Positions 25,821 through 34,961 of a stretch of 40,438 nucleotides of DNA are shown here, piece by piece. Source of the DNA: an uncultured Lachnospiraceae bacterium (GTDB taxonomy: Bacteria > Bacillota > Clostridia > Lachnospirales > Lachnospiraceae); the NCBI GenBank assembly GCA_902760415.1, contig CACWGK010000021.1, positions 1 through 40,438 of the forward strand, read 5' to 3'. Position numbers and translations under genes: made by a program. The notes beneath the pieces were generated by a model. That model made no database searches. It was not told the origin of the DNA and saw only the letters and a list, made by a program, of their open reading frames with translations. How positions within the stretch are numbered: the stretch's first letter is position 1; every line of letters starts with the position of its first letter.

Positions 25821-26522
25821 ATGATAAAGGCTTTGCTTACAATAGATGATATAGCATCAGCAAATACTCCAGCGGTGGTTGATTATATAGTAGAGAAGAA
25901 TATCCCTGCGATTATGTTTGGCTGGGGTGAGAATATAGAGGCTTTCTTCGATAATGCTGTATATGCTTTAAAGGCTGGGATTATAGTAGGAAATCATAGC
26001 TACTCACATCCTCATTTTTCAGAAATCTCTTATGATGAGTGTATAGAAGAGATTGAGAAAAATGAAGCTATTCTCGACAGGCTCTATGCGGCAGCTGGAG
26101 TAGAGAGAAAGTATAGACCGTTTAGATTTCCATATGGAGATAAGGGCGGCGACAAGAAGGATGCGCTTCAGAAGTATCTTAAGGAGAAGGGCTTCGATAA
26201 GGTTGACGATACTAAGATATCATTTGACTCCTGGAAAAATGCAGGCTTTGACAAGGATATAGATACCGTGTGGACCTTCGATCTCATGGAGTGGAACATA
26301 CGTGAAGATACAGGCTTCACAAAGGAAGATGTAATGGATAGAATCCACTATATAGATCCGGATAATGGTGAGGGACTTCTGGTGGATGGTTCTCATCATA
26401 TAGTTCTTATTCATACACATGATATTACAGAGGAGTTAGTACCAGAATACTACAAACTCTTTATTGGCGAAATGCTTGCAAATGGAGTGGAGTTCGTAAA
26501 GCCAGAGTTTATTACGATATAG
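25821..26522 (+). CDS. Polysaccharide deacetylase (NodB / CE4 family)
   Basis: 233 residues after AGGGTGGAG. NodB motifs in order: TIDD (residues 7-10, catalytic and metal Asp), NHSYSHPH (the metal His pair), RFPYG near 98, and a late VLIHTHD with the histidine. No signal peptide or membrane segment, so it may act on small acetylated sugars in the cytoplasm, for example deacetylating xylo-oligosaccharides, which would suit its divergent partner, a beta-xylosidase. Chitooligosaccharide or peptidoglycan substrates are alternatives. Confidence 0.87.
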   Translation: MIKALLTIDDIASANTPAVVDYIVEKNIPAIMFGWGENIEAFFDNAVYALKAGIIVGNHSYSHPHFSEISYDECIEEIEKNEAILDRLYAAAGVERKYRPFRFPYGDKGGDKKDALQKYLKEKGFDKVDDTKISFDSWKNAGFDKDIDTVWTFDLMEWNIREDTGFTKEDVMDRIHYIDPDNGEGLLVDGSHHIVLIHTHDITEELVPEYYKLFIGEMLANGVEFVKPEFITI

Positions 26523-26533
26523 TAAGATTATTC

Positions 26534-26563
26534 TAAGCGTCAGGGGTTATCCTCTGGCGCTTA
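26534..26563 (+). other. Stable hairpin without T-run after the deacetylase
   Basis: A 13-bp stem (26534-26546 with 26551-26563, with G-U pairs) and a TTAT loop. No U-tract follows, so it is a weak terminator or a stability element before the peptidase gene. Confidence 0.4.
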
Positions 26564-26594
26564 TGCACTATCACTAGAAGGGGAGACGAGACAA

Positions 26595-27677
26595 ATGAAA
26601 GATAAATTAAAAGGAATACTAAATGATAAGAATCTGGATATGATTCTTATCACTGATCCATATAGTCTTAGATACTATACAGGCTTTCGTGGCGGCGAGG
26701 GTACAGCAGTAGTGACATCGCATAGAAATGTGCTCATAGTCGATTCACGTTATACAGAAGCAGCTGAAAAGGAAAGTGATTTCGAGGTTATCGAGTATAA
26801 TCTGAAGAATCCGATGAAGTCTATTCTCTCAGATATAGCAAGTAAGGAAAATGTAGCGACTATAGGATTTGAAGATCAAAGCATTATATATTCTACATTA
26901 CATCGTTATATAGGATTCTTTAATTCTGCTGAGGGATTAACAAAGCAGCCGGAATTTATGCCTCTTGGAGATGCGTTAATGATTCCTAGACAGATCAAAA
27001 CGCCTGAAGAAGTAGAGCTCTTAAGGCAGGCCGAGCATATTGGCGATATGGCATTTGATGATATACTGGGAATATTAAAGCCTGGTATGACAGAGCTCGA
27101 GGTTGCAGCGGAGCTTGAGTATAGTATGAAGAAGCATGGAGCGGAAGGCTTCTCATTTGACACTATAGCCGCTTCTGGCATTAATTCATCTATGCCACAT
27201 GCGATACCATCTGAGAAGAAGTTGGAAATGGGTGATTTCCTGACTATGGACTTCGGCTGTAGATATAATGGATACTGTTCAGATATGACTCGTACAGTAT
27301 GTATCGGAAAAGCAAATGATGAACAAAAGAAGGTCTATAATATAGTTCTTACTGCGCAGCAGATGGTTCTGGAAAACCTGCGACCAAGAATGAAATGTAA
27401 GGATGTAGATAAGATAGCCCGTGATTATATAGCTGCACAGGGCTATGGAGACTATTTCGGTCACGGTCTCGGTCATGGAGTAGGACTCTATATACATGAG
27501 TCACCAGCATTTAATACAAGAGATGAATCTCTGGTTAAGCCGTATATGATAGAAACTGACGAGCCGGGAATATATCTTCCTGGGAAGTTTGGTGTCAGAA
27601 TAGAGGACATGATTCTTATAACCGAGGATGGATGCGAGTCTCTGGCAAAGTCGCCAAAGCAGCTGATTGAGTTATAA
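26595..27677 (+). CDS. Xaa-Pro aminopeptidase (M24B peptidase)
   Basis: 360 residues, with an N-terminal creatinase-like domain (1-135, LRYYTGFRGGEGTAV) and a C-terminal pita-bread domain. The five metal ligands are visible: Asp in LTMDFGC, Asp in CSDMTRTV, His in FGHGLGHGVGLYIHESP, Glu in ETDEPGIYLP and Glu in GVRIEDMILIT. It removes N-terminal residues before proline, in peptide turnover. The length is normal for the short PepP/YpdF group. The start has GGGGAG upstream. The downstream 83-base gap contains no convincing terminator. Confidence 0.92.
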   Translation: MKDKLKGILNDKNLDMILITDPYSLRYYTGFRGGEGTAVVTSHRNVLIVDSRYTEAAEKESDFEVIEYNLKNPMKSILSDIASKENVATIGFEDQSIIYSTLHRYIGFFNSAEGLTKQPEFMPLGDALMIPRQIKTPEEVELLRQAEHIGDMAFDDILGILKPGMTELEVAAELEYSMKKHGAEGFSFDTIAASGINSSMPHAIPSEKKLEMGDFLTMDFGCRYNGYCSDMTRTVCIGKANDEQKKVYNIVLTAQQMVLENLRPRMKCKDVDKIARDYIAAQGYGDYFGHGLGHGVGLYIHESPAFNTRDESLVKPYMIETDEPGIYLPGKFGVRIEDMILITEDGCESLAKSPKQLIEL

Positions 27678-27760
27678 AATCAGCTACCTATCAGTATGAT
27701 GGTTTTTTGATAATACTGGACTATAGAATAATTTGTCGAAATTACTTAGGAGAGAGTTAA

Positions 27761-29233
27761 ATGAGTTACGAAGATGAAGAACTTGCGAGAATACAGGCTG
27801 AAACTATAAGACGAAAGAAAGAGTTGGAGGCGCTCCAGCTAGAAGAACTTCGTCGTATACAGGAGCTTGAGAGAAGAAAGCAGATGGGCGTTGGTGAGGA
27901 TTACTCTCCAGAGGCGGATTCTGCATTTATTCAAAATCCACTGCAGAATCAGTATGAGCAGTACACGGAGCAGCAGTATGCACAGCAGCAGGCAGCTCAG
28001 CAAGCGTATGAGCAGCAGATGTATGAACAGCAAGTAGCAGCGCAGCAGGCAACTCAGCGAGCAGCAGCTCAGCAGGAACAGTACGTTCAGGAACAGCAGT
28101 ATGTGCATAATCCTATGCCAAGAAAGCATCGTAAGAGAACTTATGATCCAGATCAGGCTGTAAGTGATACAGATTATCTTGAAAGCTTCGATGATGATTA
28201 CGACGAATATGATGATTATGATGAAGCCTATGAGGAGTATTCAGAAGATACTCGTGGTGGAAGAAAGTCCGGCAGAGATAGTCGAGAGAAGAACAGTCGT
28301 GACAGAGGTGGTCGCGGAAGAGATGATCATCATAAGTCTAGTAATAAAGGCAAGAAAGATAATCACAGAAAAGAAAAACCACAGAAGAAAAAGAAGAATC
28401 CAGTGAAAAAGTTTTTTAGAAATCTAATCATTATAATTCTTATACTTCTCCTTGCCTTTGGTGGAGCAGTATGGAATATTACTCGAAAGTTCAATAAGAT
28501 AGATACTGAAGTTTCCAAGCGACCAGATTCAATGAAGCATCAGATAGTAAATATTCTGCTTGTTGGTCAGGATGCTAGAGACGGACAGGAGTCACAGCGT
28601 TCAGACTCAATGATAATTCTGTCAATCAATCAGAAGACTAACAATGCGTGCATGATATCTCTGATGCGTGATACTTATGTAGATATCCCAGGATATGGCG
28701 GCAATCGTCTGAATGCAGCATATGCTTATGGTGGCTTCGACCTTCTTGATCAGACTATAGAGCAGAACTTTGATATAACAATTGATGGAAACATGATGGT
28801 AGATTTTAATGGCTTCCTTGATGCCATGTCTGCAATCGGTTCCCTCAAAATGGATCTTACAGCAGAAGAAGCTCAGTATATGAATGAGAATCCTGCACTT
28901 GGATCTAATAATGATGTATCCGACGAGGAGTGGTCACTTACAGAGGGTGAAAATGAACTTACACCTAGCCAGATACTTTGCTACTCTCGTATGAGATATG
29001 TTGGTAATTCAGACTGGGATAGAACAGAGAGGCAGCGTAAGGTAATATCAGGCGTTGTCAGCCAGGTAAAGCATGGACACTTTATAAAAGGATATAAAGT
29101 AGCAAGTCAGGCTGCACCTAGTATCACAACCGATCTTGGTACATTTGGAATGATGAGACTAGCATCAGGACTTGTAACAAGTGGGGAAATGCAGAGCTAC
29201 ATCATTCCTGCGCCGTACTCGTCCCAGATATAG
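27761..29233 (+). CDS. LytR-CpsA-Psr family cell-wall ligase with altered C-terminus
   Basis: 490 residues. Residues 1-50 are a charged coiled coil (ELARIQAETIRRKKELEALQ). Residues about 65-115 are Gln/Ala-rich. An acidic patch (DDDYDEYDDYDEAYEEY) then precedes a basic stretch rich in Lys and Arg up to the membrane helix (FFRNLIIIILILLLAFGGAV, about 222-241). The LCP catalytic domain follows: ILLVGQDARDGQ, RSDSMIILSIN, ISLMRDTYVDIPGYG, and YAYGGFDLLDQTI. LCP enzymes attach wall polymers to peptidoglycan on the outer face. The frame ends SYIIPAPYSSQI, but the expected ending VLVPDIAANQQ lies in another frame immediately downstream (29215-29280), suggesting a small deletion or frameshift. The ribosome site is AGGAGAG. 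Confidence 0.85.
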   Translation: MSYEDEELARIQAETIRRKKELEALQLEELRRIQELERRKQMGVGEDYSPEADSAFIQNPLQNQYEQYTEQQYAQQQAAQQAYEQQMYEQQVAAQQATQRAAAQQEQYVQEQQYVHNPMPRKHRKRTYDPDQAVSDTDYLESFDDDYDEYDDYDEAYEEYSEDTRGGRKSGRDSREKNSRDRGGRGRDDHHKSSNKGKKDNHRKEKPQKKKKNPVKKFFRNLIIIILILLLAFGGAVWNITRKFNKIDTEVSKRPDSMKHQIVNILLVGQDARDGQESQRSDSMIILSINQKTNNACMISLMRDTYVDIPGYGGNRLNAAYAYGGFDLLDQTIEQNFDITIDGNMMVDFNGFLDAMSAIGSLKMDLTAEEAQYMNENPALGSNNDVSDEEWSLTEGENELTPSQILCYSRMRYVGNSDWDRTERQRKVISGVVSQVKHGHFIKGYKVASQAAPSITTDLGTFGMMRLASGLVTSGEMQSYIIPAPYSSQI

Positions 29234-29280
29234 CTGCAAACCAGCAACTAATCCAGGAATACATGAACGGAACAGAGTAA
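29215..29280 (+). pseudogene. Out-of-frame C-terminal fragment of the LCP gene
   Basis: Read one frame away, 29215-29280 encodes VLVPDIAANQQ and continues to MNGTE and a TAA. This is what a normal LCP C-terminus looks like. The main frame stops at 29233 instead. About a dozen residues of the usual linker before VLVPD appear to be missing. Confidence 0.6.
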
Positions 29281-29391
29281 CTGCTTGTGAAAAGACTTGC
29301 GAAGCAAGGCTACCTAAGCGTACATCGATAAAGAGTCTGCGTAGCAGATTAATTAAGAATCAATTAAGGATTATAGAAGAATCATTTTAAG

Positions 29392-29448
29392 ACTTCCGTG
29401 TGTGGTTGTTGTATATTATCATCAACAACAGACACACGGAAGTTTTTT
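29392..29448 (+). terminator. Strong terminator after the LCP gene
   Basis: ACTTCCGTGTGT (29392-29403) pairs with ACACACGGAAGT (29432-29443). Inside it, a second stem GTTGTTG/CAACAAC forms after a small internal loop. A T6 run follows. Confidence 0.93.
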
Positions 29449-29492
29449 AGTACTTCGTAAACTCTGTAATAAGAGAAAGAAAGGTGAATAGA

Positions 29493-30329
29493 ATGAATAA
29501 GGAAGCAATCTTAACAGTAAAAGATTTATCAAAGACATTTTCAAATGAATCAGTTCAGCAGCATGTGCTTAAGAATCTGACTCTCAGCATATATAAGGGA
29601 GACTTTACAGTAGTCATGGGAAACTCTGGATCAGGAAAGAGTACACTGCTGTATGCACTTTCAGGAATGGATAGACCGACACTAGGAACTATTACTTACT
29701 ATGTGGATGAAGAAAACAGGAAGCTTAGATCAAAGAGTGGTGATGGCATAGAGATATCGAAGTTTTCAAATGACAAACTCGCACTCTTTAGAAGATATCA
29801 TGCAGGATTTGTATTCCAGCAGAATTATCTGAATGACAGTATGAGCGCACTCGACAATGTAATGGTCAGCGGACTTCTTAAGGCTAAGGATCGTAAGGCG
29901 CTTGCAGCTAAAGCAAAGGATTTGCTTTCGAAGGTCGAGATAAATGAAGCAGACTGCCGTAAGTTTCCTACACAGATGTCTGGTGGTATGCAGCAGAGAG
30001 TTGCAGTAGTAAGAGGAGTAATAAATGATCCTGAAGTTCTTTTTGCAGACGAGCCAACGGGTGCACTTAACTCACAGAATACAACCAATGTTCTGGACAT
30101 CATGACAGACCTTAATAATCAGGGACAGAGCATAGTAATGGTAACGCATACAGTAAAGGCGGCAGAAAGAGGAAACAGAATCATTTATCTTTCAGATGGC
30201 GTTATCTCGGACGAGCTAGACCTTGGACCATATCTTGGAGACTATAAGGATGAATCAAATCCGGCACAGGAACAGGCGTTAGAAAGACACCGTAAACTTA
30301 AAGATTTCTTACAGGAGCAGGGATGGTAG
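29493..30329 (+). CDS. ABC transporter ATPase (MacB/LolD type)
   Basis: 278 residues from the ATG at 29493 (an in-frame GTG at 29484 is within the ribosome site AAAGG). Walker A GNSGSGKST is at residues 43-51, the Q-loop is FVFQQNYL, the signature MSGGMQQR, and Walker B VLFADEPTG with the expected ALNS D-loop and H-loop THTVKAAER. The region around 75-90 has a small insertion (ENRKLRSKSGDG). It drives the FtsX-type permease encoded 70 bases downstream. Such transporters act in antimicrobial peptide resistance or lipid/lipoprotein export, controlled here by the response regulator and kinase that follow. Confidence 0.93.
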   Translation: MNKEAILTVKDLSKTFSNESVQQHVLKNLTLSIYKGDFTVVMGNSGSGKSTLLYALSGMDRPTLGTITYYVDEENRKLRSKSGDGIEISKFSNDKLALFRRYHAGFVFQQNYLNDSMSALDNVMVSGLLKAKDRKALAAKAKDLLSKVEINEADCRKFPTQMSGGMQQRVAVVRGVINDPEVLFADEPTGALNSQNTTNVLDIMTDLNNQGQSIVMVTHTVKAAERGNRIIYLSDGVISDELDLGPYLGDYKDESNPAQEQALERHRKLKDFLQEQGW

Positions 30330-30399
30330 AAGCCAGATAGTTTTAAACTAATAACCATGCCGATAGATAGAATGAGGCATTTGGATTAAGGAGAAAACA

Positions 30400-32814
30400 A
30401 TGTATAAATTATTTGTGATTGCAAAAAATAATATGAAGAAGCAGAAGAGTGATATGTTCACATTCCTGATTCTCACTTTTATAGCATCATTTCTTCTTTT
30501 CGACTGTGCATCTGCTATTTTGGGAATAAGTCGCGTACTTGATGATAGATTTGAGGCGATTAATGGCGCACATGTTATGCTTATCTGTGGTAATAGCGAA
30601 GAAGAGACTGAAGCTGCGGAAAAAGCATTTGAAGAAAATGACGATATCATAAGTTATGAACAGACCCCTTGCCTTAATATTAATAGTAAATATAGAAAAA
30701 AGGGCGAGAAGGAATATATGGAGTATCAGTTTCTGGCTGAAAGCTTTGATGTTCAGAAGAATATCATGAAAGTTAATGAGCCAGGTGGAAAATATAAGAA
30801 GGATGATATTCTTCTTCCTTTCAATATGCATAACAGTTTTGCTGAGGGAGATGTTATACAGCTTAAGCTTGGAGATGATACATATGATTTTACTGTAGCA
30901 GGTTATCTTGAGGATCCATACTTTTGCTCCACGATGAATCTTACAATTTATAGTGTATGTATATCTCAGGAAATGATGGATGAACTAAGCCATGATCATT
31001 CTAATCTTGCAAAATCATTTATAGCTCATAAAGGTAGAGTAGATAGTACTAAGCTTGAATCAGGAGAATTAGCTACAAGTGATATTGAAAGTAAAATTGG
31101 AACAGTTTTTAAGGATGGGATATCAGAAGCAGCGGAGCTTCATCCGGAGAAGAGCTATAACAATTATATGCTAGCTAACTGGCAGATGATGAGAGGCGGT
31201 TCACAGTTTATTCCTATCATAGTAATAGCTATAATACTTATATTTTCTGTATTAATACTTGTAATAGCTATTGTAGTAATATCCTTCAGTGTAAAGAACT
31301 TTATACAGAAGAATATGAAGAATACTGGTATACTTGAAGCCAGTGGTTATACAGTATCAGAGCTTAGATGGGCGCTTACCTTGCAGATAGCATTGGTAGG
31401 AATTATTGGAAGTATCCTTGGTATAGTGGTTGCGATACTTACATTTAACAGCTTTGGCAATATAATAGCGTCTATCCTAGGTCTTAGATGGAATCAGCCT
31501 ATTAATTGTGGTGTTGCAGTAGCCTCATTAGTATTAGTAGTTGCGGTACTTTCACTTGTTGCAAGAGTAATCAGCAGGGCATATAAGAAGATTACAGTTC
31601 TTGATGCTCTTCGAGGTGGAATTAGCAATCATAACTTTAAGAAGAACTTCTTCTCATTTGAAAAAACTCCACTGCCAATCCCATTAACTATGTCATTAAA
31701 AGATACATTTGGTGGACTTGGAAAAAATATACTTATGGTATTTATTGCAGCAATTCTTGCTATCTCAACATTAACGGGTTTTGGCCTTCTGGAGAATTAT
31801 GGTAAGGATCCAAGTGGAATGCTGAATATGTTCGGTTTTGAGATGGGTACAGCTATGATTGCGGATAGCAATGGTAATCAGGATTATGAGAAGTTATCTG
31901 ATGAGTTAAGTAAGTTAGATGGAGTAAGTAATGTACTTACAAGTGCCGGTATCGAGCCCGATGTTAAGTATGCTGGAAAAGAGCAGGCAGTTTTTACCTA
32001 TGCGGTAGATGACGTCGAGAATACTCAGAATACAGTTCTTTTGGAAGGTAGATATCCTGAGAAAGATAACGAAATCCTTGTGACTCCAGGTGTTGTAAAG
32101 GATTTGAATGTAAAGATAGGTGATGTTGTAACTATAGAATATGCTGATAAAGAGGCTGAGTTTATTATCGTAGGTACCAATCAGAGGATGGAACGTATGG
32201 GACGTACTATCATAATGACTATTGATGGTGCTAAAAGAATAGTACCTGGTGGAATGATGTATCAGTACTATGTAACAGCGGATGACGGCGTATCATATGA
32301 TGATATAACTAAAGAACTTAAAACTCTTGAAAAGGATGAGGATTATTCCTTTAATACACTTGATTTAAATAAACAGATGCAATCAACAGTGGAGTCTTTG
32401 GCTGTATCTATGAAGCTTATATGCATAATTATCTCAGTGATCACAATGATTGTAGTTATCTTTGTAGAGTCACTTGTTATTAGAGCAAAGATTAGCCGTG
32501 AATGGCGTGGAATGGGAATCAGCAAGGCTCTTGGTCAGACAAGCGGAAATCTTATATCACAGATAATGCTTTCAAATATGCCTGCTATTATAGTAGGAAC
32601 ACTTGTAGGTTCACTACTTGCACCTTCTGTAGGTTCCTCCACTTGTAAAGCTGCTTTTTCACTATTTGTAATAAAGGATGTACCATTTAGCATTCCTCCA
32701 TACTATATGATTTTTACAGTTGTTGGAATAGTAGTTATAGCACTCCTTACATCAGCTTCTTCAGGTCTTAAGGTTAGAGGTCTTAATCCGGTTGAGATGA
32801 TAACAGAGGAATAA
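30400..32814 (+). CDS. FtsX-family ABC permease
   Basis: 804 residues with eight predicted helices. One N-terminal helix (about 20-41, FLILTFIASFLLFDCASAI) is followed by a large extracellular domain (about 45-270). A helix triplet then follows (FIPIIVIAIILIFSVLIL, LQIALVGIIGSILGIVVAI, VAVASLVLVVAVLSLVA). A fifth helix (MVFIAAILAISTLTGFGLL) leads to a second extracellular domain and a final triplet ending GIVVIALLTS. The two FtsX cores match MacB-like exporters. It partners the ATPase upstream. A terminator follows at once, before the regulatory genes. Confidence 0.9.
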   Translation: MYKLFVIAKNNMKKQKSDMFTFLILTFIASFLLFDCASAILGISRVLDDRFEAINGAHVMLICGNSEEETEAAEKAFEENDDIISYEQTPCLNINSKYRKKGEKEYMEYQFLAESFDVQKNIMKVNEPGGKYKKDDILLPFNMHNSFAEGDVIQLKLGDDTYDFTVAGYLEDPYFCSTMNLTIYSVCISQEMMDELSHDHSNLAKSFIAHKGRVDSTKLESGELATSDIESKIGTVFKDGISEAAELHPEKSYNNYMLANWQMMRGGSQFIPIIVIAIILIFSVLILVIAIVVISFSVKNFIQKNMKNTGILEASGYTVSELRWALTLQIALVGIIGSILGIVVAILTFNSFGNIIASILGLRWNQPINCGVAVASLVLVVAVLSLVARVISRAYKKITVLDALRGGISNHNFKKNFFSFEKTPLPIPLTMSLKDTFGGLGKNILMVFIAAILAISTLTGFGLLENYGKDPSGMLNMFGFEMGTAMIADSNGNQDYEKLSDELSKLDGVSNVLTSAGIEPDVKYAGKEQAVFTYAVDDVENTQNTVLLEGRYPEKDNEILVTPGVVKDLNVKIGDVVTIEYADKEAEFIIVGTNQRMERMGRTIIMTIDGAKRIVPGGMMYQYYVTADDGVSYDDITKELKTLEKDEDYSFNTLDLNKQMQSTVESLAVSMKLICIIISVITMIVVIFVESLVIRAKISREWRGMGISKALGQTSGNLISQIMLSNMPAIIVGTLVGSLLAPSVGSSTCKAAFSLFVIKDVPFSIPPYYMIFTVVGIVVIALLTSASSGLKVRGLNPVEMITEE

Positions 32815-32853
32815 AATCTTAAGGTGAAAAAGTTAATAAAATAATGTAGAATT

Positions 32854-32886
32854 AAACGTGGCAGTGGACTCGCTGCCACGTTTTTT
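32854..32886 (+). terminator. Terminator between the permease and the response regulator
   Basis: Stem ACGTGGCAG / CTGCCACGT with an eight-base loop, then TTTTTT. The regulator's GGAGG follows immediately, so partial read-through would be needed for cotranscription, or there is a promoter I did not see. Confidence 0.9.
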
Positions 32887-32899
32887 GGAGGTTATCAAT

Positions 32900-33604
32900 A
32901 TGCATTATAATTGTCTTATAGTAGATGATGAAGTAGAACTAGCCAAGATGACAGCTGAATATTTTCAGATGTTTGATATATCAACAGAGTATGTGGATTC
33001 TGCAGCGTCTTGTTATGATTTTATAGAAAAAAATGATGTGGATCTGATATTACTTGATATCAATCTGGGAGATGGTTCAGGCTTTGAGGTTTGTAAGAAG
33101 GTTAGAGAACAGTATCAGCTGCCAATACTTTTCATCAGTGCAAGACAGAGTGACGATGATGTTCTCATAGCACTTAGCATAGGGGGCGATGATTATATAA
33201 AGAAGCCATATAGCTTGTCGGTTCTTCTTGCAAAGGTTAAGATCAACCTTAAGAAAGTAGAACAGCTGAAGGAGCTCTCGAAGGCAAATGAATCTGCATC
33301 AGATTTGGATGATTCTTCGGATGTGCTGAGAATCGATGAGGCCACCATGTCTGTAATCCTTAAGGGAGAAAGGATAAGTCTCAAGGCAAAGGAATTCGCG
33401 CTTCTTAAATGCCTATATGAACATAAGAATACAATTGTTACAAAGGATACTTTATTTGACGAGGTGTGGGGCGATTCATTCTATTCTGATGGAACTCTGA
33501 ATGTTCATATACGTAAACTTCGTGAGAAGCTCGAAAAAGATTCTAATAATCCGGAGTATATAAAAACAATCTGGGGAACGGGATATATATTAGAACTGAA
33601 GTAA
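32900..33604 (+). CDS. OmpR-family response regulator
   Basis: 234 residues from the ATG at 32900 after GGAGG; the in-frame GTG at 32858 lies inside the terminator. The receiver domain (1-120) has CLIVDDE, the phosphorylated Asp53 in LLDINLGDGSG, ISARQSDDDV and the KKPYS lysine. A linker with Asp/Ser follows, then the winged-helix domain (about 140-234) ending WGTGYILELK, with ALLKCLYEHKNTIVTKD as the recognition region. It most likely controls the ABC transporter genes upstream, as in Bce-type modules. Confidence 0.92.
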   Translation: MHYNCLIVDDEVELAKMTAEYFQMFDISTEYVDSAASCYDFIEKNDVDLILLDINLGDGSGFEVCKKVREQYQLPILFISARQSDDDVLIALSIGGDDYIKKPYSLSVLLAKVKINLKKVEQLKELSKANESASDLDDSSDVLRIDEATMSVILKGERISLKAKEFALLKCLYEHKNTIVTKDTLFDEVWGDSFYSDGTLNVHIRKLREKLEKDSNNPEYIKTIWGTGYILELK

Positions 33605-33633
33605 TAAAGGTTTAGGAATAAAATTGGTACGAT

Positions 33634-34830
33634 ATGAAACTTTTTAAACATGTAATAATTATATTTACAATTTTAATGGGTGTTGCCCTTCTTGCAATGC
33701 TTTACTTTGTTGGAAACTATGGGATGACACTTAGTGATGTGGGTACCTATAATGATCAGGAACTAGAGATATATAAGCAAATATGGAGCGAGATTAATAG
33801 TGGTGTTGAGTCGTCTCAGAGAGTGCTACTTAGATATTGCATTATCTTCTGGTTGGCAGTTCTCTTGTTGGGCTACCTCTTAATACTTGCTATATATCTA
33901 ACACAGATTAAGCCAATCAAGAAAATGGAACAGGTCGCAACAGAGATAGCTAAGGGCAATCTGGACGCTATAATACCGATGCACCCGGGTAATATGTTTG
34001 AAGGCTTTACAGAAAGCTTTGACCTGATGCGAGAGGAGCTAAAATCTTCCAAGGAGAGAGAACTGGCGGCAGAACATGCTAAGCGTGAGATGATAGCGGA
34101 ACTTAGTCATGATCTGAAAACTCCAGTTGCAACTATTCAGGCTACCTGCGAAGTCCTGGAAATGAAGCTTAACCGAAAGCTTAATGAGCTGGAGCGGGAT
34201 GCAACCCGCTATAATTCGTTGGATTATAATACTGCTGATGTAACAGAGAATATATCTGAAATTAAGGATTTTCTGGAAAAGACAGGTTATATCTCGGCAA
34301 AGAGTGAGACCATATCACAGCTGGTACAGAACGTGTTCCGCGCTAACCTTGATGATATGGAAGAGATAAGTGTTGTGCCGGAGGAGACTGATTCCAGAAA
34401 GATACAGGAATATGTCAGCAGCCTAAAGGAATATGGTAACGTTATTCTTGATAATGATATACCAGAGTGCCTTGTCTATATAGATAGGCTTCGTATGAGC
34501 CAGGTTATAGATAATGTAGTAGGTAATTCCTATAAATATGCTGGTACTGATATACATGTTTCCTTTTCTGAGATAAAAGATATACCGTCGAAGGATAGAA
34601 AGAAGAACTCATTTATCAAGGTTACGATTCGGGACAATGGTCCGGGAGTTCCAGAAAGTGAGCTTCCACTTGTTATAGAAAAGTATTACCGTGGTTCCGA
34701 TACTAAAGATAAGTCAGGATATGGTCTGGGACTCTATCTTGTTAAATGGTATATGGAGAAGCAGGGCGGTGGAATGGAGTATTATAACGATGATGGGTTC
34801 GTGGTAGAACTCCTGGTTAAAAAGGTTTAA
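33634..34830 (+). CDS. Sensor histidine kinase
   Basis: 398 residues. Two membrane helices (about 7-29, IIFTILMGVALLAMLYFV, and 67-90, YCIIFWLAVLLLGYLLILAI) flank a short extracellular loop of about 35 residues. A HAMP linker follows (KPIKKMEQVATEIAKGNLD). The phosphoacceptor His159 is in ELSHDLKTPVATI. The ATPase has the N-box DNVVGNSYKYA, the G1 box DNGPGVPE and the G2 box GYGLGLYL. The short loop suggests sensing in or near the membrane, as for intramembrane-sensing kinases of peptide resistance modules. It follows its response regulator by 29 bases. Its stop codon is within a terminator. Confidence 0.91.
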   Translation: MKLFKHVIIIFTILMGVALLAMLYFVGNYGMTLSDVGTYNDQELEIYKQIWSEINSGVESSQRVLLRYCIIFWLAVLLLGYLLILAIYLTQIKPIKKMEQVATEIAKGNLDAIIPMHPGNMFEGFTESFDLMREELKSSKERELAAEHAKREMIAELSHDLKTPVATIQATCEVLEMKLNRKLNELERDATRYNSLDYNTADVTENISEIKDFLEKTGYISAKSETISQLVQNVFRANLDDMEEISVVPEETDSRKIQEYVSSLKEYGNVILDNDIPECLVYIDRLRMSQVIDNVVGNSYKYAGTDIHVSFSEIKDIPSKDRKKNSFIKVTIRDNGPGVPESELPLVIEKYYRGSDTKDKSGYGLGLYLVKWYMEKQGGGMEYYNDDGFVVELLVKKV

Positions 34831-34846
34831 GAAGCAAAACCTTTTT
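34819..34846 (+). terminator. Terminator overlapping the kinase stop codon
   Basis: AAAAAGGTTT (34819-34828) pairs with AAACCTTTTT (34837-34846) across an eight-base loop. The T-run is in the stem, so termination may be moderate. Confidence 0.65.
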
Positions 34847-34891
34847 AATATTTTTCGCTTAAAATCCTATATACAAAAACAGTAGATATTA

Positions 34892-34900
34892 TGATAAAAT
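34892..34900 (+). promoter_or_regulatory. Extended -10 promoter for the DHH gene
   Basis: TGATAAAAT is an extended -10 element with TAAAAT as hexamer. The -35 region (TACAAA, 17 bases upstream) is poor. Confidence 0.45.
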
Positions 34901-34961
34901 ATTAGCAGTTGGTTACGACGTGAATGGGGGTATATTTACATCGAACGGGAGGTTACATTTT

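Noticed and set aside
29181..29390. ORF of 69 codons after the LCP gene
   Set aside because: It has no ribosome site or recognisable composition and overlaps the LCP end in a third frame. Only the 29215-29280 segment has a meaningful reading.
32858..32899. GTG start for the response regulator
   Set aside because: It lies inside the terminator stem. ATG 32900 follows GGAGG and begins the receiver domain directly.
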